Under the pieces are notes generated by a model. It searched no databases, had not been told where the DNA came from, and worked only from the letters and a program-made list of their open reading frames with translations. A stretch of 43,074 nt of DNA, from NCBI GenBank assembly GCA_002239105.1, contig MPNQ01000025.1, positions 1-43,074 on the forward strand, read 5' to 3'. The translations under genes and the position numbers were made by a program. Positions 1 to 8,527 of the stretch are shown here, piece by piece (within the stretch, counting starts at the first letter, position 1; each line of letters starts with the position of its first letter). Origin of the DNA: a marine group bacterium Sva0996 bin134 (GTDB lineage Bacteria; Actinomycetota; Acidimicrobiia; Acidimicrobiales; Bin134).

Positions 1-1
1 C

Positions 2-169
2 AGGGGGGTCTGGGGCGTTGCGGGCTCTTCGGGCTCGCCGCCGCCGGGAGCGCCCCCACCGCCGCCGGAGGGGGAACCGCCGCCGCCGGAGGGGGAACCG
101 CCGGTGGTCGGCCGGTCGGCCGGCGGCGGGCCGTGGGTCACCGTCCGCTGCAGTCTGGACGAGTCCTAG
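2..169 (+). CDS. C-terminal end of a proline-rich protein (partial)
   Basis: The window opens inside a frame that reads to a TAG at 167-169, giving about 55 residues. It contains a Pro/Gly/Glu-rich tail in which the heptad PPPPEGE occurs twice (18-bp identical DNA units at 59-76 and 80-97), then a short end VTVRCSLDES. The low-complexity tail resembles the extracellular or linker tail of a membrane or secreted protein, but no domain is visible and the family cannot be named. Other frames through this GC-rich stretch are also open for short distances, so the frame choice rests on its sensible composition and natural stop. It is convergent with the lipoprotein gene ending at 204. Confidence 0.35.
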   Translation, partial: RGVWGVAGSSGSPPPGAPPPPPEGEPPPPEGEPPVVGRSAGGGPWVTVRCSLDES

Positions 170-203
170 CCCTACCCCGCCGGGCCTTGGGTTTGTCTAG
201 CTG

Positions 204-1541
204 CTAGCGGTTCTTCAGCAAGTTCTCGGCGAAGTCCTGCACCATCACCAGCACGTCGCCTCCGGGCAAGACAACGAAGGTTTGGCCGGGGGTGAGGCGC
301 ACGGGGTTGCCGTCGTTGTCGGTGACCTGCCAGGGCTGGCTGGCTGACGGGCGGGTCCACCGGCCCCTGATCAAATGGCCGTCGGTGAACACCAGGGCCA
401 CCCCGCCCTCGGGATCGACGGTGATGGCTTCGGGGCAATACGAGCAGGCCGCGCTGCCGGTGTAGCGGGTTTGCAGCACCACCACGTTGGTGGGGGTCAC
501 CTGAACGGGATCGATATCGGGGTTGGGGCTGCCATCAGGATGGCGGGCCATGTCGACGTGTGCGGTGCCGTCTTGCCAGCGGGCCCAGCCCCCGGCCTCG
601 TCATCCCAGGCGAAATGGACGATGGTGCCGCCGAGGTAGCGGACCTCCACGCCGGGAACCGGCTCGGCGCTGGCCGCAAGCGCCTCGCCCTCTCTGCGGT
701 ACTCGAAGATCGGTTCGGGGGCCGGCAAGCCGCCGGGGGCAGCCCCCCAGATGTTTGCCGTGGTGGTGTACAGGTTCCACGGCGGCACCCGATCAGACAC
801 CCTCCAGTAGTCGGTGGGCAGGCCGTCCCAGAGCAGTTCGTAGAGCTGGCCGTTGGACTGGCCCTGGGAAATCTCCCGCAACACGCCCGGATTGGCCCCC
901 GAATGGCCGTACACCGGCTGGCCGAAGTTGGACAAGATGTCGGGGTCGGAGCTGCGGGCCGACCGCACCGGTCCCAACGACACTGCCCCCTGGCTGTGGA
1001 AAATGGCGAACAGCCGGGTAATCGTCTCCACCCGAACCTCGATGAGCACATCGGCCTGGTTGATGCCCGTTTGCGGGCGCCCCACGCTGCTGGTGCCGAT
1101 CTTCACCGCCAGTGCGGGCCGGTTGAGGATTGACGGATCATCCAGCGGCTCGCCGGTTAGCGGCTCGATGGGCCCCGGCGTGGGGGCGGGCGTGGCCGGC
1201 ACGGGCTCGGGGTCTCCATCGCCTGGGGGGTCTTGGGAATCAGCAGGATCAGGATCGGGGCTAGCCCCATCGGTGGCGCCGTTTTCGCCGTTGGCCGGCG
1301 GGTCAACCGGGCCGCCAGAGGGAGCCGAATCGCCGCTGTCGCCGGGAGCGCCCGGCTCGGTGGATGGGGGCGCGGCCGAATCGGCTGGCGCGGGGCCGCC
1401 ATTGGGGTCGGATCCGTTTGCGCGAATGGTGTCGGTTCCACCCGAGCCGCCACAGGCTGCGGCCACCAGGGCAACGGCCAACAGCGCAGCAGCTATTGCC
1501 CCGCACCCTCGCGTGCGCCTTCCCGAAGAAGCGCGTCTCAT
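204..1541 (-). CDS. DUF3048 (YerB-like) domain lipoprotein
   Basis: A 445-residue exported lipoprotein. The N-terminus has Arg residues, a hydrophobic stretch and a lipobox ending VAAAC with the lipidated Cys at residue 30. An acidic Pro/Gly/Asp-rich linker follows (about 31-115), then a DUF3048 region (about 120-435) with the family's opening features: a NRPALAVKI-like strand, RPQTGINQADV, an ETITRLFAIF segment and GPVRSAR. The role of DUF3048 proteins (Bacillus YerB type) is not established; they sit on the outer face of the membrane. I chose the ATG at 1541 because it gives a proper signal peptide and overlaps the stop of the upstream gene (TAATG). A longer reading to 1610 would put 23 non-signal residues in front. 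It is the last gene of the PIM-type cluster. Confidence 0.85.
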   Translation of the reverse strand: MRRASSGRRTRGCGAIAAALLAVALVAAACGGSGGTDTIRANGSDPNGGPAPADSAAPPSTEPGAPGDSGDSAPSGGPVDPPANGENGATDGASPDPDPADSQDPPGDGDPEPVPATPAPTPGPIEPLTGEPLDDPSILNRPALAVKIGTSSVGRPQTGINQADVLIEVRVETITRLFAIFHSQGAVSLGPVRSARSSDPDILSNFGQPVYGHSGANPGVLREISQGQSNGQLYELLWDGLPTDYWRVSDRVPPWNLYTTTANIWGAAPGGLPAPEPIFEYRREGEALAASAEPVPGVEVRYLGGTIVHFAWDDEAGGWARWQDGTAHVDMARHPDGSPNPDIDPVQVTPTNVVVLQTRYTGSAACSYCPEAITVDPEGGVALVFTDGHLIRGRWTRPSASQPWQVTDNDGNPVRLTPGQTFVVLPGGDVLVMVQDFAENLLKNR

Positions 1542-2296
1542 TAGAGTTCGTTCAGCGCGGCAATACGAGATTCCAGCCGGGGATGGCGGAGGGTGTCGTT
1601 GATCCCCCAATCGGGCTCATCGATCCACATGTGAAGCGCTGCCACCGTAGGCGATGGTACCTGAGCGCTCTGGCGGGAAAGTGTCATCAACGCAGACAGC
1701 AGGCCGGGGGGATAGCGGGTGAGCGACACGGCCTCGAGGTCGGCGGCCATACTCCGGCCCGCGGGCAATACCCGAGCCATCACCGGTCGACGCAGCCAGC
1801 CGACCGGCCCCAGCGGCCAGGCCAAAAGCACTCCGGCCAGGGTCTCGAAAGCGGCGTCGCCCCGGCGGATGCGGCACAGGTGATGGGCCATCAGCCCTTC
1901 CAGCTCGATGCGCTCTAGGTGGTCGATTGCCGCGGTGGTGATGATGATGGCCGAATGGGCGGGGGTCCGGGCTGCGGCCAGGGCGTTGATGGAATCGGAG
2001 TTGATGATGCGAATCTCGGGGGTGGGGATGCCGTGGCTGACGCACAGGCCCTCCAACACGCTGTCGAGAATCTCCTGATCAGCGCCCCGGGGGGCTGATC
2101 CTCGGGTGAGGCGAACCAAAAGGCGCCATGCCGTGAGCCGCAGCCCGACGATGGCTGCTCCGCCGACAACTACCCCGGCGACTACGGCGACCAGCCAGGC
2201 GATCCCGACCAAGTAGAGCACCCCCGCCACCACTGCGCCGGCGAGCACGCCCACGGTAGCGAGGACCACTGAGGTTCGACGTCGGCCTGCGTTCAT
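1541..2296 (-). CDS. M48/HtpX-like membrane protein with lost catalytic residues
   Basis: A 251-residue protein with two N-terminal membrane segments (about 9-33 and 34-52), then a domain with the layout of M48 peptidases. There is a strand-helix region around 88-130, the helix that normally carries HExxH (136-146), a later RxxxAD...LTRxPxGLxSAL helix (181-204) and the closing HPxLExRIAAL (238-248). The zinc site is gone. HExxH reads H138-H-L-C-R142, so the catalytic Glu and the second His are replaced, and the third ligand position (REFLAD in active members) is RSMAAD at 181-186. This points to a pseudoprotease with a scaffold or regulatory role (inference). The start at 2296 gives an ATGA overlap with pimA. 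Confidence in the fold is good; the function is unknown. Confidence 0.72.
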   Translation of the reverse strand: MNAGRRRTSVVLATVGVLAGAVVAGVLYLVGIAWLVAVVAGVVVGGAAIVGLRLTAWRLLVRLTRGSAPRGADQEILDSVLEGLCVSHGIPTPEIRIINSDSINALAAARTPAHSAIIITTAAIDHLERIELEGLMAHHLCRIRRGDAAFETLAGVLLAWPLGPVGWLRRPVMARVLPAGRSMAADLEAVSLTRYPPGLLSALMTLSRQSAQVPSPTVAALHMWIDEPDWGINDTLRHPRLESRIAALNEL

Positions 2297-3435
2297 ATTC
2301 CCTCCTGGCACATTCCCTCCTGGGGGTGCGGCTCGTGCGATGAGCGCTTGGGGGTGCGGACCCGGCGATGGGCCGCCAGGTCGTGGTAAATCTCGACATA
2401 GCGGCTGGCCAGGGTGTCCATTGAGAATTGCTGGGCCCGGTCGAGCCCCGATGCCACCAGCGAGCGGGCGGTGTCTTTGTCGAACAGCACCCGCTTGAGC
2501 GATGCCGCCAGGGCCGCGGCGTCGCCGGGCTCGGACAACAGCGCATCTTTTCCGGGCCGAGCCACGATGGCATAGGCATCGAGCCCGGAGGCCACGATGG
2601 GAGTCTGGGCGGCCATGGCCTCCAGCAGCACCACCCCGAAAGACTCGCCGAACAGCGATGGGGCGCAGAACACATCGGCCCCCCGCATGCGGGCGTGCTT
2701 CTCGGCGTCGGAGATCCGGCCCAGCCACTCCACCCGGGCATCGCCGCGCGATTGCGCCTTCAAGGCTTCGGTCTCTGGGCCGTCGCCCCCCACCCACATC
2801 CGCACATCATCGGGCAGGTACTGGAGGGCGTCCAACAAGATGCTCAGTCCCTTGCGGGGCTCATGGCGGCCCACAAAGAAGATGGTGGGCTGCGACGTCT
2901 CGATCCGCTCTAATGAGGGGGCGTGCAACTCCACGCCGTTGAACACCAGCTCGTAGTGTCCGCCCAGCCTCTCTTGCACCAGGCGGCGGGCGTCCTCAGA
3001 CACCGCGCAGCGGTAGTCGAGGCGGTTGGCCACCAACTGCGCTATCGAGCGCAGGTAGTGGTAGGCGGTGCTATAGCCGGCCCGGTGGAAGGTGCCGAGC
3101 AACGGCGCCGACTTCATTATCGCGGCGGTGTTGGTGGGACCGGGGGCCAGGGGCTCGTGGAGGTGGAGCACGTCGAAGTGCTCGTCGCGCAACACCCGGA
3201 TCGTGCGGAGCTGCGCGGGGGGGTCGGGCGCCAGGGGGGCGATGGAGCCGTTGGCCGCGGTGGGCAGGCTGTTGCCCAAAGGCGTTACCGACTCATCGGG
3301 CGGGGGGCCGTCGCACGGCGCCAGCACCCGGGCCTCCACCCCCATGCGGCGCAGCGAGCGGGCCAGGCCCATCACCTGTCCCTGCACTCCGCCGGGGATG
3401 GTGAGGCTGTAGGGGCAGACCAGCCCTACCCTCAT
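2293..3435 (-). CDS. pimA: Phosphatidylinositol alpha-mannosyltransferase (GT4, PimA-like)
   Basis: A 380-residue GT-B glycosyltransferase of family GT4. The N-terminus reads MRVGLVCPYSLTIPGGVQ, the PimA signature with the glycine-rich GGVQ loop. The C-terminal Rossmann half carries GRHEPRKG (nucleotide-sugar site) and the ESFGVVLLE retaining-transferase E-x7-E motif. PimA moves mannose from GDP-mannose to the 2-position of phosphatidylinositol on the cytoplasmic face of the membrane, the first step of PIM synthesis. The neighbours support this, since pgsA and the PIM acyltransferase lie immediately upstream with ATGA overlaps, as in the mycobacterial Rv2612c-Rv2610c block. The last 25 residues are a variable basic tail. 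Donor and acceptor are assigned from family and context. Confidence 0.85.
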   Translation of the reverse strand: MRVGLVCPYSLTIPGGVQGQVMGLARSLRRMGVEARVLAPCDGPPPDESVTPLGNSLPTAANGSIAPLAPDPPAQLRTIRVLRDEHFDVLHLHEPLAPGPTNTAAIMKSAPLLGTFHRAGYSTAYHYLRSIAQLVANRLDYRCAVSEDARRLVQERLGGHYELVFNGVELHAPSLERIETSQPTIFFVGRHEPRKGLSILLDALQYLPDDVRMWVGGDGPETEALKAQSRGDARVEWLGRISDAEKHARMRGADVFCAPSLFGESFGVVLLEAMAAQTPIVASGLDAYAIVARPGKDALLSEPGDAAALAASLKRVLFDKDTARSLVASGLDRAQQFSMDTLASRYVEIYHDLAAHRRVRTPKRSSHEPHPQEGMCQEGI

Positions 3436-4442
3436 CCGGGAACCTTCTGTTGGGAGGAGCGCTCAGCTTGGTTGGGCTGGCGGCCGGCGCCTTTGCGCTG
3501 TTGGCGGAATTGGCTGAGGGCCTCGGTGTCGCTGGCCCAGTTGGGCTGCATGAGGTGCCACTGCTCGGGGGCGGCGCGGATCAGCCCTTCAAGGGCCCAA
3601 GCCAGGTCCTGGGTGATACGGGCGACATCGGCCCTCAGGCGGCCTTGGCGCTCGGCCGACACCGGGGGCATCACCACGCCCCGATGGTTGGGACCGTCTT
3701 GGTAGACCGCGGCGGGCAAGATGGCGGCCCCCGTGCGCAGGGCCAGGGCGGCGGGGCCGCCGGGCAGAAGCGTGCGCTCTCCGAAGAACTCCACCTCCAC
3801 TCCCCCGCGGCCCACCTGCCGGTCGGACAACAGGCACACCACTTGGCCGGCCCGCAGCGACTTGATGAGCGCGGAGACGGAATCGGGGCCCAGCGGCACG
3901 ATGTCGATTCCCATGCGGCGGCGCTCTTCCACCATCCAGTCGAACAGCCGAGTCGTGCGCAGCGGCTCGACCACCGAGATCACCCGGTATCCGGGAATGC
4001 GGGCCATCCAGGTTCCGGCCCATTCCCAGCCTCCGAGATGGGGAAGGGCCAAAATCGGCGCCGTGCCGGTGGCCATCGCCTCATCGATGTGGTGAAACCC
4101 CTCGGTGCTGAATCCGGCATCGACCGCGGCGTCGTCGAGGTTGTAGAGCCGGGCGCAGTCGAACCAGTAACGGGCATACGACTCAAAGGACGCCTTCACG
4201 GCCTCCGCCAGCGCCTCGCCCTCCAAATCGGGGCCGCACACCCGTTGCAGGCGGCGCTCGGTGATGAAGCGGCGCTCGGGCAGCAGCCGGTATGCGCTCT
4301 TGCTGATGGCCCGGGTGAGGGCAGCGCCCACCGACTGGGGCAAGCGACGAGCCAGGGCGGCACCGCTGCGGTAGAGAATCACGTCGGCGGAAGGCCGACG
4401 GGTTTGGGCGATTGGGGTCGCCTGCTCCGCGGTGTCGGTCAT
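3432..4442 (-). CDS. patA: PIM/lauroyl-type acyltransferase (PatA-like, LPLAT family)
   Basis: A 336-residue membrane-associated acyltransferase of the HtrB/LpxL superfamily. The catalytic HX4E motif is H135-L-G-G-W-E140, in an ALPHLGGWEWAG context. Later blocks match the family: LLSDRQVGRGGVEVEFFG (acceptor site) and a C-terminal PEQWHLMQPNW segment. In mycobacteria the enzyme at this position (Rv2611c, PatA) acylates the 6-position of the mannose on PIM1. The start at 4442 overlaps the pgsA stop by ATGA, and the stop overlaps the pimA start in the same way, so the three are translationally coupled. An open frame continues upstream to 5018 but only as a shadow of pgsA. The last 30 residues are a Gln/Arg-rich tail. 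Confidence 0.85.
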   Translation of the reverse strand: MTDTAEQATPIAQTRRPSADVILYRSGAALARRLPQSVGAALTRAISKSAYRLLPERRFITERRLQRVCGPDLEGEALAEAVKASFESYARYWFDCARLYNLDDAAVDAGFSTEGFHHIDEAMATGTAPILALPHLGGWEWAGTWMARIPGYRVISVVEPLRTTRLFDWMVEERRRMGIDIVPLGPDSVSALIKSLRAGQVVCLLSDRQVGRGGVEVEFFGERTLLPGGPAALALRTGAAILPAAVYQDGPNHRGVVMPPVSAERQGRLRADVARITQDLAWALEGLIRAAPEQWHLMQPNWASDTEALSQFRQQRKGAGRQPNQAERSSQQKVPG

Positions 4443-5032
4443 GTCTTGGTCAAGGCTGCGGCCTGGCGCCAGACCTTGACAAACCGGTGCAGGGCGGTGG
4501 CCGCGGTGAGCGCCAGCATGGCCCACAGCACCGGGATCAGCACGACGCTGAAGGCCAGCCCGGCGCCCAGCACCACGAACCGCTCGGCCCGCTCCATGAG
4601 GCCGCCCTTGGCGTCGAGCCCCAGCGACTCGGCCTTGGCCCGCTGATAGGAGACCACCGAAGCCGTGGCCATGAGCGCCACCGGCAGCATGAATATCTGG
4701 CCGGGCTCGTTGGCGCCCAGGTACCAGGCCACCCCGCCGAACAACAGGGCGTCGCACACCCGGTCGCTGACCGAATCGAAGAAGGCACCTCGCACCGAAC
4801 TGGTGCCCGCGGCCTTGGCGATGGGCCCATCGAGGGCGTCGGGAAGCCCGGTGAGCACCAAAAAGACCGTGCCGAGGATGAGATGGCCCCGGCCGATGAC
4901 CACCGCGGCCACCCCGGCCATGGCGATGCCGAGGAAGGTAACCGCATCGGCGCTGACGCCCATCTTGTGGAGGACAGCACCGATCGGATCGAGCCCTCGA
5001 TTGACCGCCGAACGCCAATTGCCGTCGAACAT
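4439..5032 (-). CDS. pgsA: CDP-alcohol phosphatidyltransferase (phosphatidylinositol-phosphate synthase type)
   Basis: A 197-residue integral membrane enzyme with several hydrophobic segments. It carries the CDP-alcohol phosphatidyltransferase motif D65-x2-D68-G-x2-A-K73 ... G82-x3-D86-x3-D90; the usual AR is AK here, a conservative change. All the metal-binding aspartates are kept. The family joins CDP-diacylglycerol to an alcohol; next to pimA and patA the product is most likely phosphatidylinositol phosphate, the precursor of PI and PIMs. The gene begins 7 nt after the upstream membrane-protein gene and overlaps the acyltransferase start by ATGA. The substrate (inositol-1-phosphate rather than glycerol-phosphate) is inferred from gene order, not from residues. 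Confidence 0.85.
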   Translation of the reverse strand: MFDGNWRSAVNRGLDPIGAVLHKMGVSADAVTFLGIAMAGVAAVVIGRGHLILGTVFLVLTGLPDALDGPIAKAAGTSSVRGAFFDSVSDRVCDALLFGGVAWYLGANEPGQIFMLPVALMATASVVSYQRAKAESLGLDAKGGLMERAERFVVLGAGLAFSVVLIPVLWAMLALTAATALHRFVKVWRQAAALTKT

Positions 5033-5039
5033 GTGACTT

Positions 5040-5585
5040 TTACTCTACTGGCAGACCGGAATGGAGGGCAGCCCAGTCCTCGGGATTGGGCTGCACGAGT
5101 TGGTCGATAACCTCGCCGGTGATTCCGTCGACAAAAACCAGGCCCCGCTGCTCGGGCTGGGGCTCATTGGAGTAGAGCAGGATGCGCCAAGTGGGGCGGC
5201 TGAACCAGCCCCGCCACCCCATCTGCGCCGATGCGTGGCCCACCGGGTAGCCCACCGCGCCCACGGCGATCACCAGCGCCTCCGACTCGTCGACCTTCAG
5301 CTCCTTGCCGCACACAAAGCCGTAGACCGCGAACGCGGCCAAAGCGATGGCCGCGGCCAGGATCCCCCCGTTGACCAGCGGACTGTCGGCCGCCACCGCC
5401 CAAACCACCGCACAGACCACCGCCGCCGACAAGTAGATGATGGCCGGAATCCGCCGCCGGCTGTTGTTGGGAAACAGATACGGCCCGACGTACTCGCCAA
5501 CGTTCAGCTCCTGAGGAAGCTCATCAGTAATCTCCGCATCAGACACCGCATCGTCGCCGGGAATGCTCAACTCAGAGTCGGACAT
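5040..5585 (-). CDS. Two-TM membrane protein of unknown function in the PIM operon
   Basis: A 181-residue protein with an acidic N-terminus (about 1-35), a basic stop at NSRRR and two transmembrane segments (about 47-66 and 72-93). A soluble C-terminal half contains aromatic and glycine-rich stretches (WRGWFSRPTWRILLYS) and a VFVDGITGEVIDQL strand pair. I do not recognise the family. It lies 9 nt after the HIT gene and 7 nt before pgsA, so it is probably cotranscribed. The mycobacterial version of this cluster (Rv2614c-Rv2610c) has no gene at this point, so it is an addition here. A membrane-anchored accessory protein for lipid synthesis is possible but unsupported by any motif. Confidence 0.7.
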   Translation of the reverse strand: MSDSELSIPGDDAVSDAEITDELPQELNVGEYVGPYLFPNNSRRRIPAIIYLSAAVVCAVVWAVAADSPLVNGGILAAAIALAAFAVYGFVCGKELKVDESEALVIAVGAVGYPVGHASAQMGWRGWFSRPTWRILLYSNEPQPEQRGLVFVDGITGEVIDQLVQPNPEDWAALHSGLPVE

Positions 5586-5594
5586 GACCGGAGG

Positions 5595-6101
5595 CTACCG
5601 GCCTTCCCAGGCATTCCTCAGTTTGGACCATGATTCGGCCAGGGGTTCGGGGAGCACCCGGGTTTCAGCGACGGTGGTCATGAAGTTGGTGTCGCCTTGC
5701 CAGCGGGGCAGGCAGTGGACATGGAGGTGGTTGGGTATGCCGGCACCGGCGGCTGCTCCCAGGTTGAGTCCCACGTTCACGCCGTCGGGGTTGTAGGCCC
5801 GGCGGATGGCGGCCACCGCCGCCCGAGTCGCGGCCCACAGCTCATCGCTCTCGGCGTCGCTGAGGTCGGCCACATCGGCCACCGCCCTATTGGGCGCCAC
5901 CATCAGGTGGCCGCTGCCGTAGGGGTAGGCGTTGAGCACCGCGAAGCAGGTCTGCCCCCGCCACAAGATGCCCGTCTCCTCGTCGGGCTCGGGGGCCGCC
6001 AGGATCTGCTCGAAAAGGGTGGCCTCCCCCGGCTCTGGGCCAGCCGCGGGCAGGCCCGCCACATAGCGGCTGCGCCACGGGGCCCACAAGCGCTCGAGCA
6101 T
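5595..6101 (-). CDS. HIT family protein (AP4A phosphorylase/hydrolase type)
   Basis: A 168-residue soluble HIT-fold protein. The histidine triad is H125-L-H127-V-H129, within NHLHVHCLPRW. Upstream blocks RYVAG, ILWRG, CFAVLNAYPYGSGHLMVAP and GLNLG are the normal nucleotide-binding strands. The closest known context is Rv2613c of M. tuberculosis, a diadenosine tetraphosphate phosphorylase between thrS and pgsA1, and the same order is seen here. The start ATG at 6101 shares one base with the thrS stop (TGATG), so translation is coupled. Phosphorolysis versus hydrolysis cannot be told from sequence. Confidence 0.88.
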   Translation of the reverse strand: MLERLWAPWRSRYVAGLPAAGPEPGEATLFEQILAAPEPDEETGILWRGQTCFAVLNAYPYGSGHLMVAPNRAVADVADLSDAESDELWAATRAAVAAIRRAYNPDGVNVGLNLGAAAGAGIPNHLHVHCLPRWQGDTNFMTTVAETRVLPEPLAESWSKLRNAWEGR

Positions 6102-8101
6102 CAGCGGTGGGTGTGCACGTCGTCGGACAGTCGATTGGAGAAGTCGCCCAGCAGCACACCCCGCTCGTCGCCGTCGCTGCCCCGCGCGTTCACCCCCACC
6201 GTGCCGTTGGCCCGGTCGTCGTCACCCACCACCAGCACATAGGGCAGCTTCTGGAGCTTGGCCTTTCGGATGCGCCGGCCCAGCGGCTCATGCGCGCCGT
6301 GCACCTCCACCCTGAACCCGGATTCGCTCAGTCGGGCCTCCACATAGGTGGCGTAATCTTCGTGGGAGGCAGCCACCGGCAAGATGGCGGCTTGAACGGG
6401 GGACAGCCAGGCGGGGAGGGCGCCGCCGCAATGCTCAAGGAGCACCCCGAAGAAGCGCTCGATCGCGCCCATCAAGGCCCGGTGGATCATCACCGGGCGG
6501 TGGCGTTGGCCGTCGGGGCCCACATATTCGAGGTCGAACCGCTCAGGCAACTGGAAATCGACCTGGATGGTGGAAAGCTGCCAGCTCCGCCCTATGGCGT
6601 CGCGCACATCAATGTCGATCTTGGGTCCGTAGAAGGCCCCTCCGCCCTCGTCGATCTTGTACTCGAGCCTCGATACCCACATGGCCTGCGCGAGCGCCTC
6701 AGTGGCCAGATCCCACTCGGCGTCGTCGCCCACCGACTTGCCCTCAGGACGGGTGGCCAACCGGGCCTCGAACTCCTCGAATCCGAACGCCCGCAGAACC
6801 GTGAGCACGAACCCCACCAACGCGGAGATCTCTGCGGTGGCATCCTCCCGGGTGACGAAGATGTGGCTGTCGTCCTGGGTGAATCCCCGGGAGCGCATCA
6901 GCCCGTGGACCGCCCCTGACAGCTCGTAGCGGTACACCGTGCCCAACTCGAACAAGCGCAGGGGCAGGTCGCGATAGGAGCGCTGGCTGCTCTTGTAGAT
7001 CAGCACATGGAAGGGGCAGTTCATCGGCTTGAGGTGATAGGAGGCCCCGTCCAGCTCCATGGGGGGGTACATGCTCTCTTCATAGAAGTCCAGATGGCCG
7101 CTGGTTGCCCACAGCTCCGAGCGGGCGATGTGGGGGGTGATCACCGACTGGTAGCCCCCGTTGTCGTGGCTGCTCTGGCTGTATTCCTCGATGATGCGGC
7201 GCACCAAAGCCCCCTTGGGGTGCCACACCGCCAGCCCCGGTCCCAGCTCGGCGGGCCACGACAGCAGGTCGAGCTCGCGGGCCAGCCGACGATGATCGCG
7301 CTTTTCCGCTTCGGCCAGCCGGTGCAAGTGGGCGGCCAAATCTTTGCGGGAGCCCCAGGCGGTGCCGTAGATGCGCTGTAGGGAGGGCCGGCCGGCGTCG
7401 CGGCGCCAGTAGGCCCCGGCCACGCTCATCAGCTTGAAGTGCCCCAGCCGACCGGTGGACGGCACATGGGGGCCGCGGCACAAATCGATGAAGGTATCGG
7501 AGTTGCGGTAGTAGCTGATCTGGCCATCGCCGGCCACTTCATCGGCCAGCTCGCTTGCCGACTCGTCGCCGGGCTGGCTGGCGCCGTCTGCTTCAGCAGC
7601 CAGGGCCACCGTTTCGATGATCTCCCGCTTGTAGGGATGGTCGGCAAACAAGTCGAGACCCTCGGCGGCCGACACCTCGTGGCGCTCGAAGGGCTGGTCG
7701 GCCTCGATGATCTCGCCCATCCGCGCCTCGATGGCCTCGAGGTCGTCGTCGCTGATGGTGGCCCCGTCGGGCAGATCGAAGTCGTAGTAGAAGCCGTCTT
7801 GGATGGGAGGGCCGACCGCGTAAGTGGCGCCGGGGTACAGCTCCAGCACGGCTTGGGCCAGCACATGGGCGGTGGAGTGGCGCAGCGTTTCCAGCCCCGC
7901 GTCGCTGTCGGCGGTGATGATCGACACCTGCTGGCCGTCGGCCAGCGGCACACTTAGGTCTACCTCTGCATCGTCGACGGTGGCGATGAGGGCGGCCTTG
8001 GCCAGACCGGGGCCGATATCGGCAGCGAGGTCGCCCGCGGTGGCCCCGAGGGGAATCACGCGCGTGCTGCCGTCCGGGAGAGTGACGTTGATCTCAGCCA
8101 T
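6101..8101 (-). CDS. thrS: Threonyl-tRNA synthetase
   Basis: A full-length 666-residue class II aminoacyl-tRNA synthetase. Domains in order: N-terminal TGS domain (1-60), editing domain with H75-STA-H79 and later CRGPHVPSTG, catalytic domain with the MNCPFH zinc/substrate segment, class II motif 2 (MRSRGFTQDDSHIF) and motif 3 (PVMIHRALMGAIERF), and a C-terminal anticodon-binding domain from about 555. The ATG at 8101 leaves a 108-bp gap to the small gene upstream. I looked for a T-box leader in that gap and saw none of its conserved sequence. It charges tRNA-Thr and heads the PIM block as in mycobacteria. Confidence 0.97.
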   Translation of the reverse strand: MAEINVTLPDGSTRVIPLGATAGDLAADIGPGLAKAALIATVDDAEVDLSVPLADGQQVSIITADSDAGLETLRHSTAHVLAQAVLELYPGATYAVGPPIQDGFYYDFDLPDGATISDDDLEAIEARMGEIIEADQPFERHEVSAAEGLDLFADHPYKREIIETVALAAEADGASQPGDESASELADEVAGDGQISYYRNSDTFIDLCRGPHVPSTGRLGHFKLMSVAGAYWRRDAGRPSLQRIYGTAWGSRKDLAAHLHRLAEAEKRDHRRLARELDLLSWPAELGPGLAVWHPKGALVRRIIEEYSQSSHDNGGYQSVITPHIARSELWATSGHLDFYEESMYPPMELDGASYHLKPMNCPFHVLIYKSSQRSYRDLPLRLFELGTVYRYELSGAVHGLMRSRGFTQDDSHIFVTREDATAEISALVGFVLTVLRAFGFEEFEARLATRPEGKSVGDDAEWDLATEALAQAMWVSRLEYKIDEGGGAFYGPKIDIDVRDAIGRSWQLSTIQVDFQLPERFDLEYVGPDGQRHRPVMIHRALMGAIERFFGVLLEHCGGALPAWLSPVQAAILPVAASHEDYATYVEARLSESGFRVEVHGAHEPLGRRIRKAKLQKLPYVLVVGDDDRANGTVGVNARGSDGDERGVLLGDFSNRLSDDVHTHR

Positions 8102-8209
8102 ATCGGGACAACCCTAGAAGCTCACGAACCCCAGAAGCCCACGCAATTCTCAAGACCCGACACCGGACCTGGAGGGTTCTGAGCACCCTTGCTGGCTCGT
8201 CTAGGCGGC

Positions 8210-8503
8210 CTAGAGGTGCTGACTGGGGAAAGATGCCCTGACCGAGACGCTCATTGCTTCCTCGGCTTCCCCGTAAGACTGCGGGGGCGGAGAGAGTATG
8301 CCGCAGCGGACAGCTTCCGCGACTTCATCGCGAAGAAGTTGCACCTCAATTTCCTCGGGGTTGGAACCCGCAAACTCTGCCCACCCGTTAATGAGTTCCA
8401 AGAGCTCTTGCAGGGTTTCCGCGCCCCCGTTGAAGCCGTTGTCGCTCTCTCCCCACCAAGTAGTTCCTTCCCCTCGGTTGAGATGCACTCGCACCGTATG
8501 CAT
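8210..8503 (-). CDS. Small DUF1902/HicB-like protein
   Basis: A 97-residue protein. The N-terminal half has the short strand-strand-helix pattern of HicB-like small domains: MHTVRVHLN, a TTWWGESD strand, GFNGGAETLQELLELINGWAE helix. The C-terminal half is a variable acidic tail. A strong Shine-Dalgarno GGAGGAGG lies 5 nt before the ATG, the best evidence that the gene is real. It starts 24 nt after mshC and precedes thrS. No HicA-like partner is visible beside it, so a toxin-antitoxin role is not supported. The stop codon lies inside a short palindrome (8201-8213, CTAGGCGGCCTAG). DUF1902 membership is a resemblance only. Confidence 0.6.
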   Translation of the reverse strand: MHTVRVHLNRGEGTTWWGESDNGFNGGAETLQELLELINGWAEFAGSNPEEIEVQLLRDEVAEAVRCGILSPPPQSYGEAEEAMSVSVRASFPSQHL

Positions 8504-8527
8504 TTGAGCCTCCTCCGTCGGTTCGGG

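Noticed and set aside
8102..8209. T-box riboswitch in the thrS leader
   Set aside because: No T-box consensus or specifier-loop arrangement is visible in the 108-bp gap.
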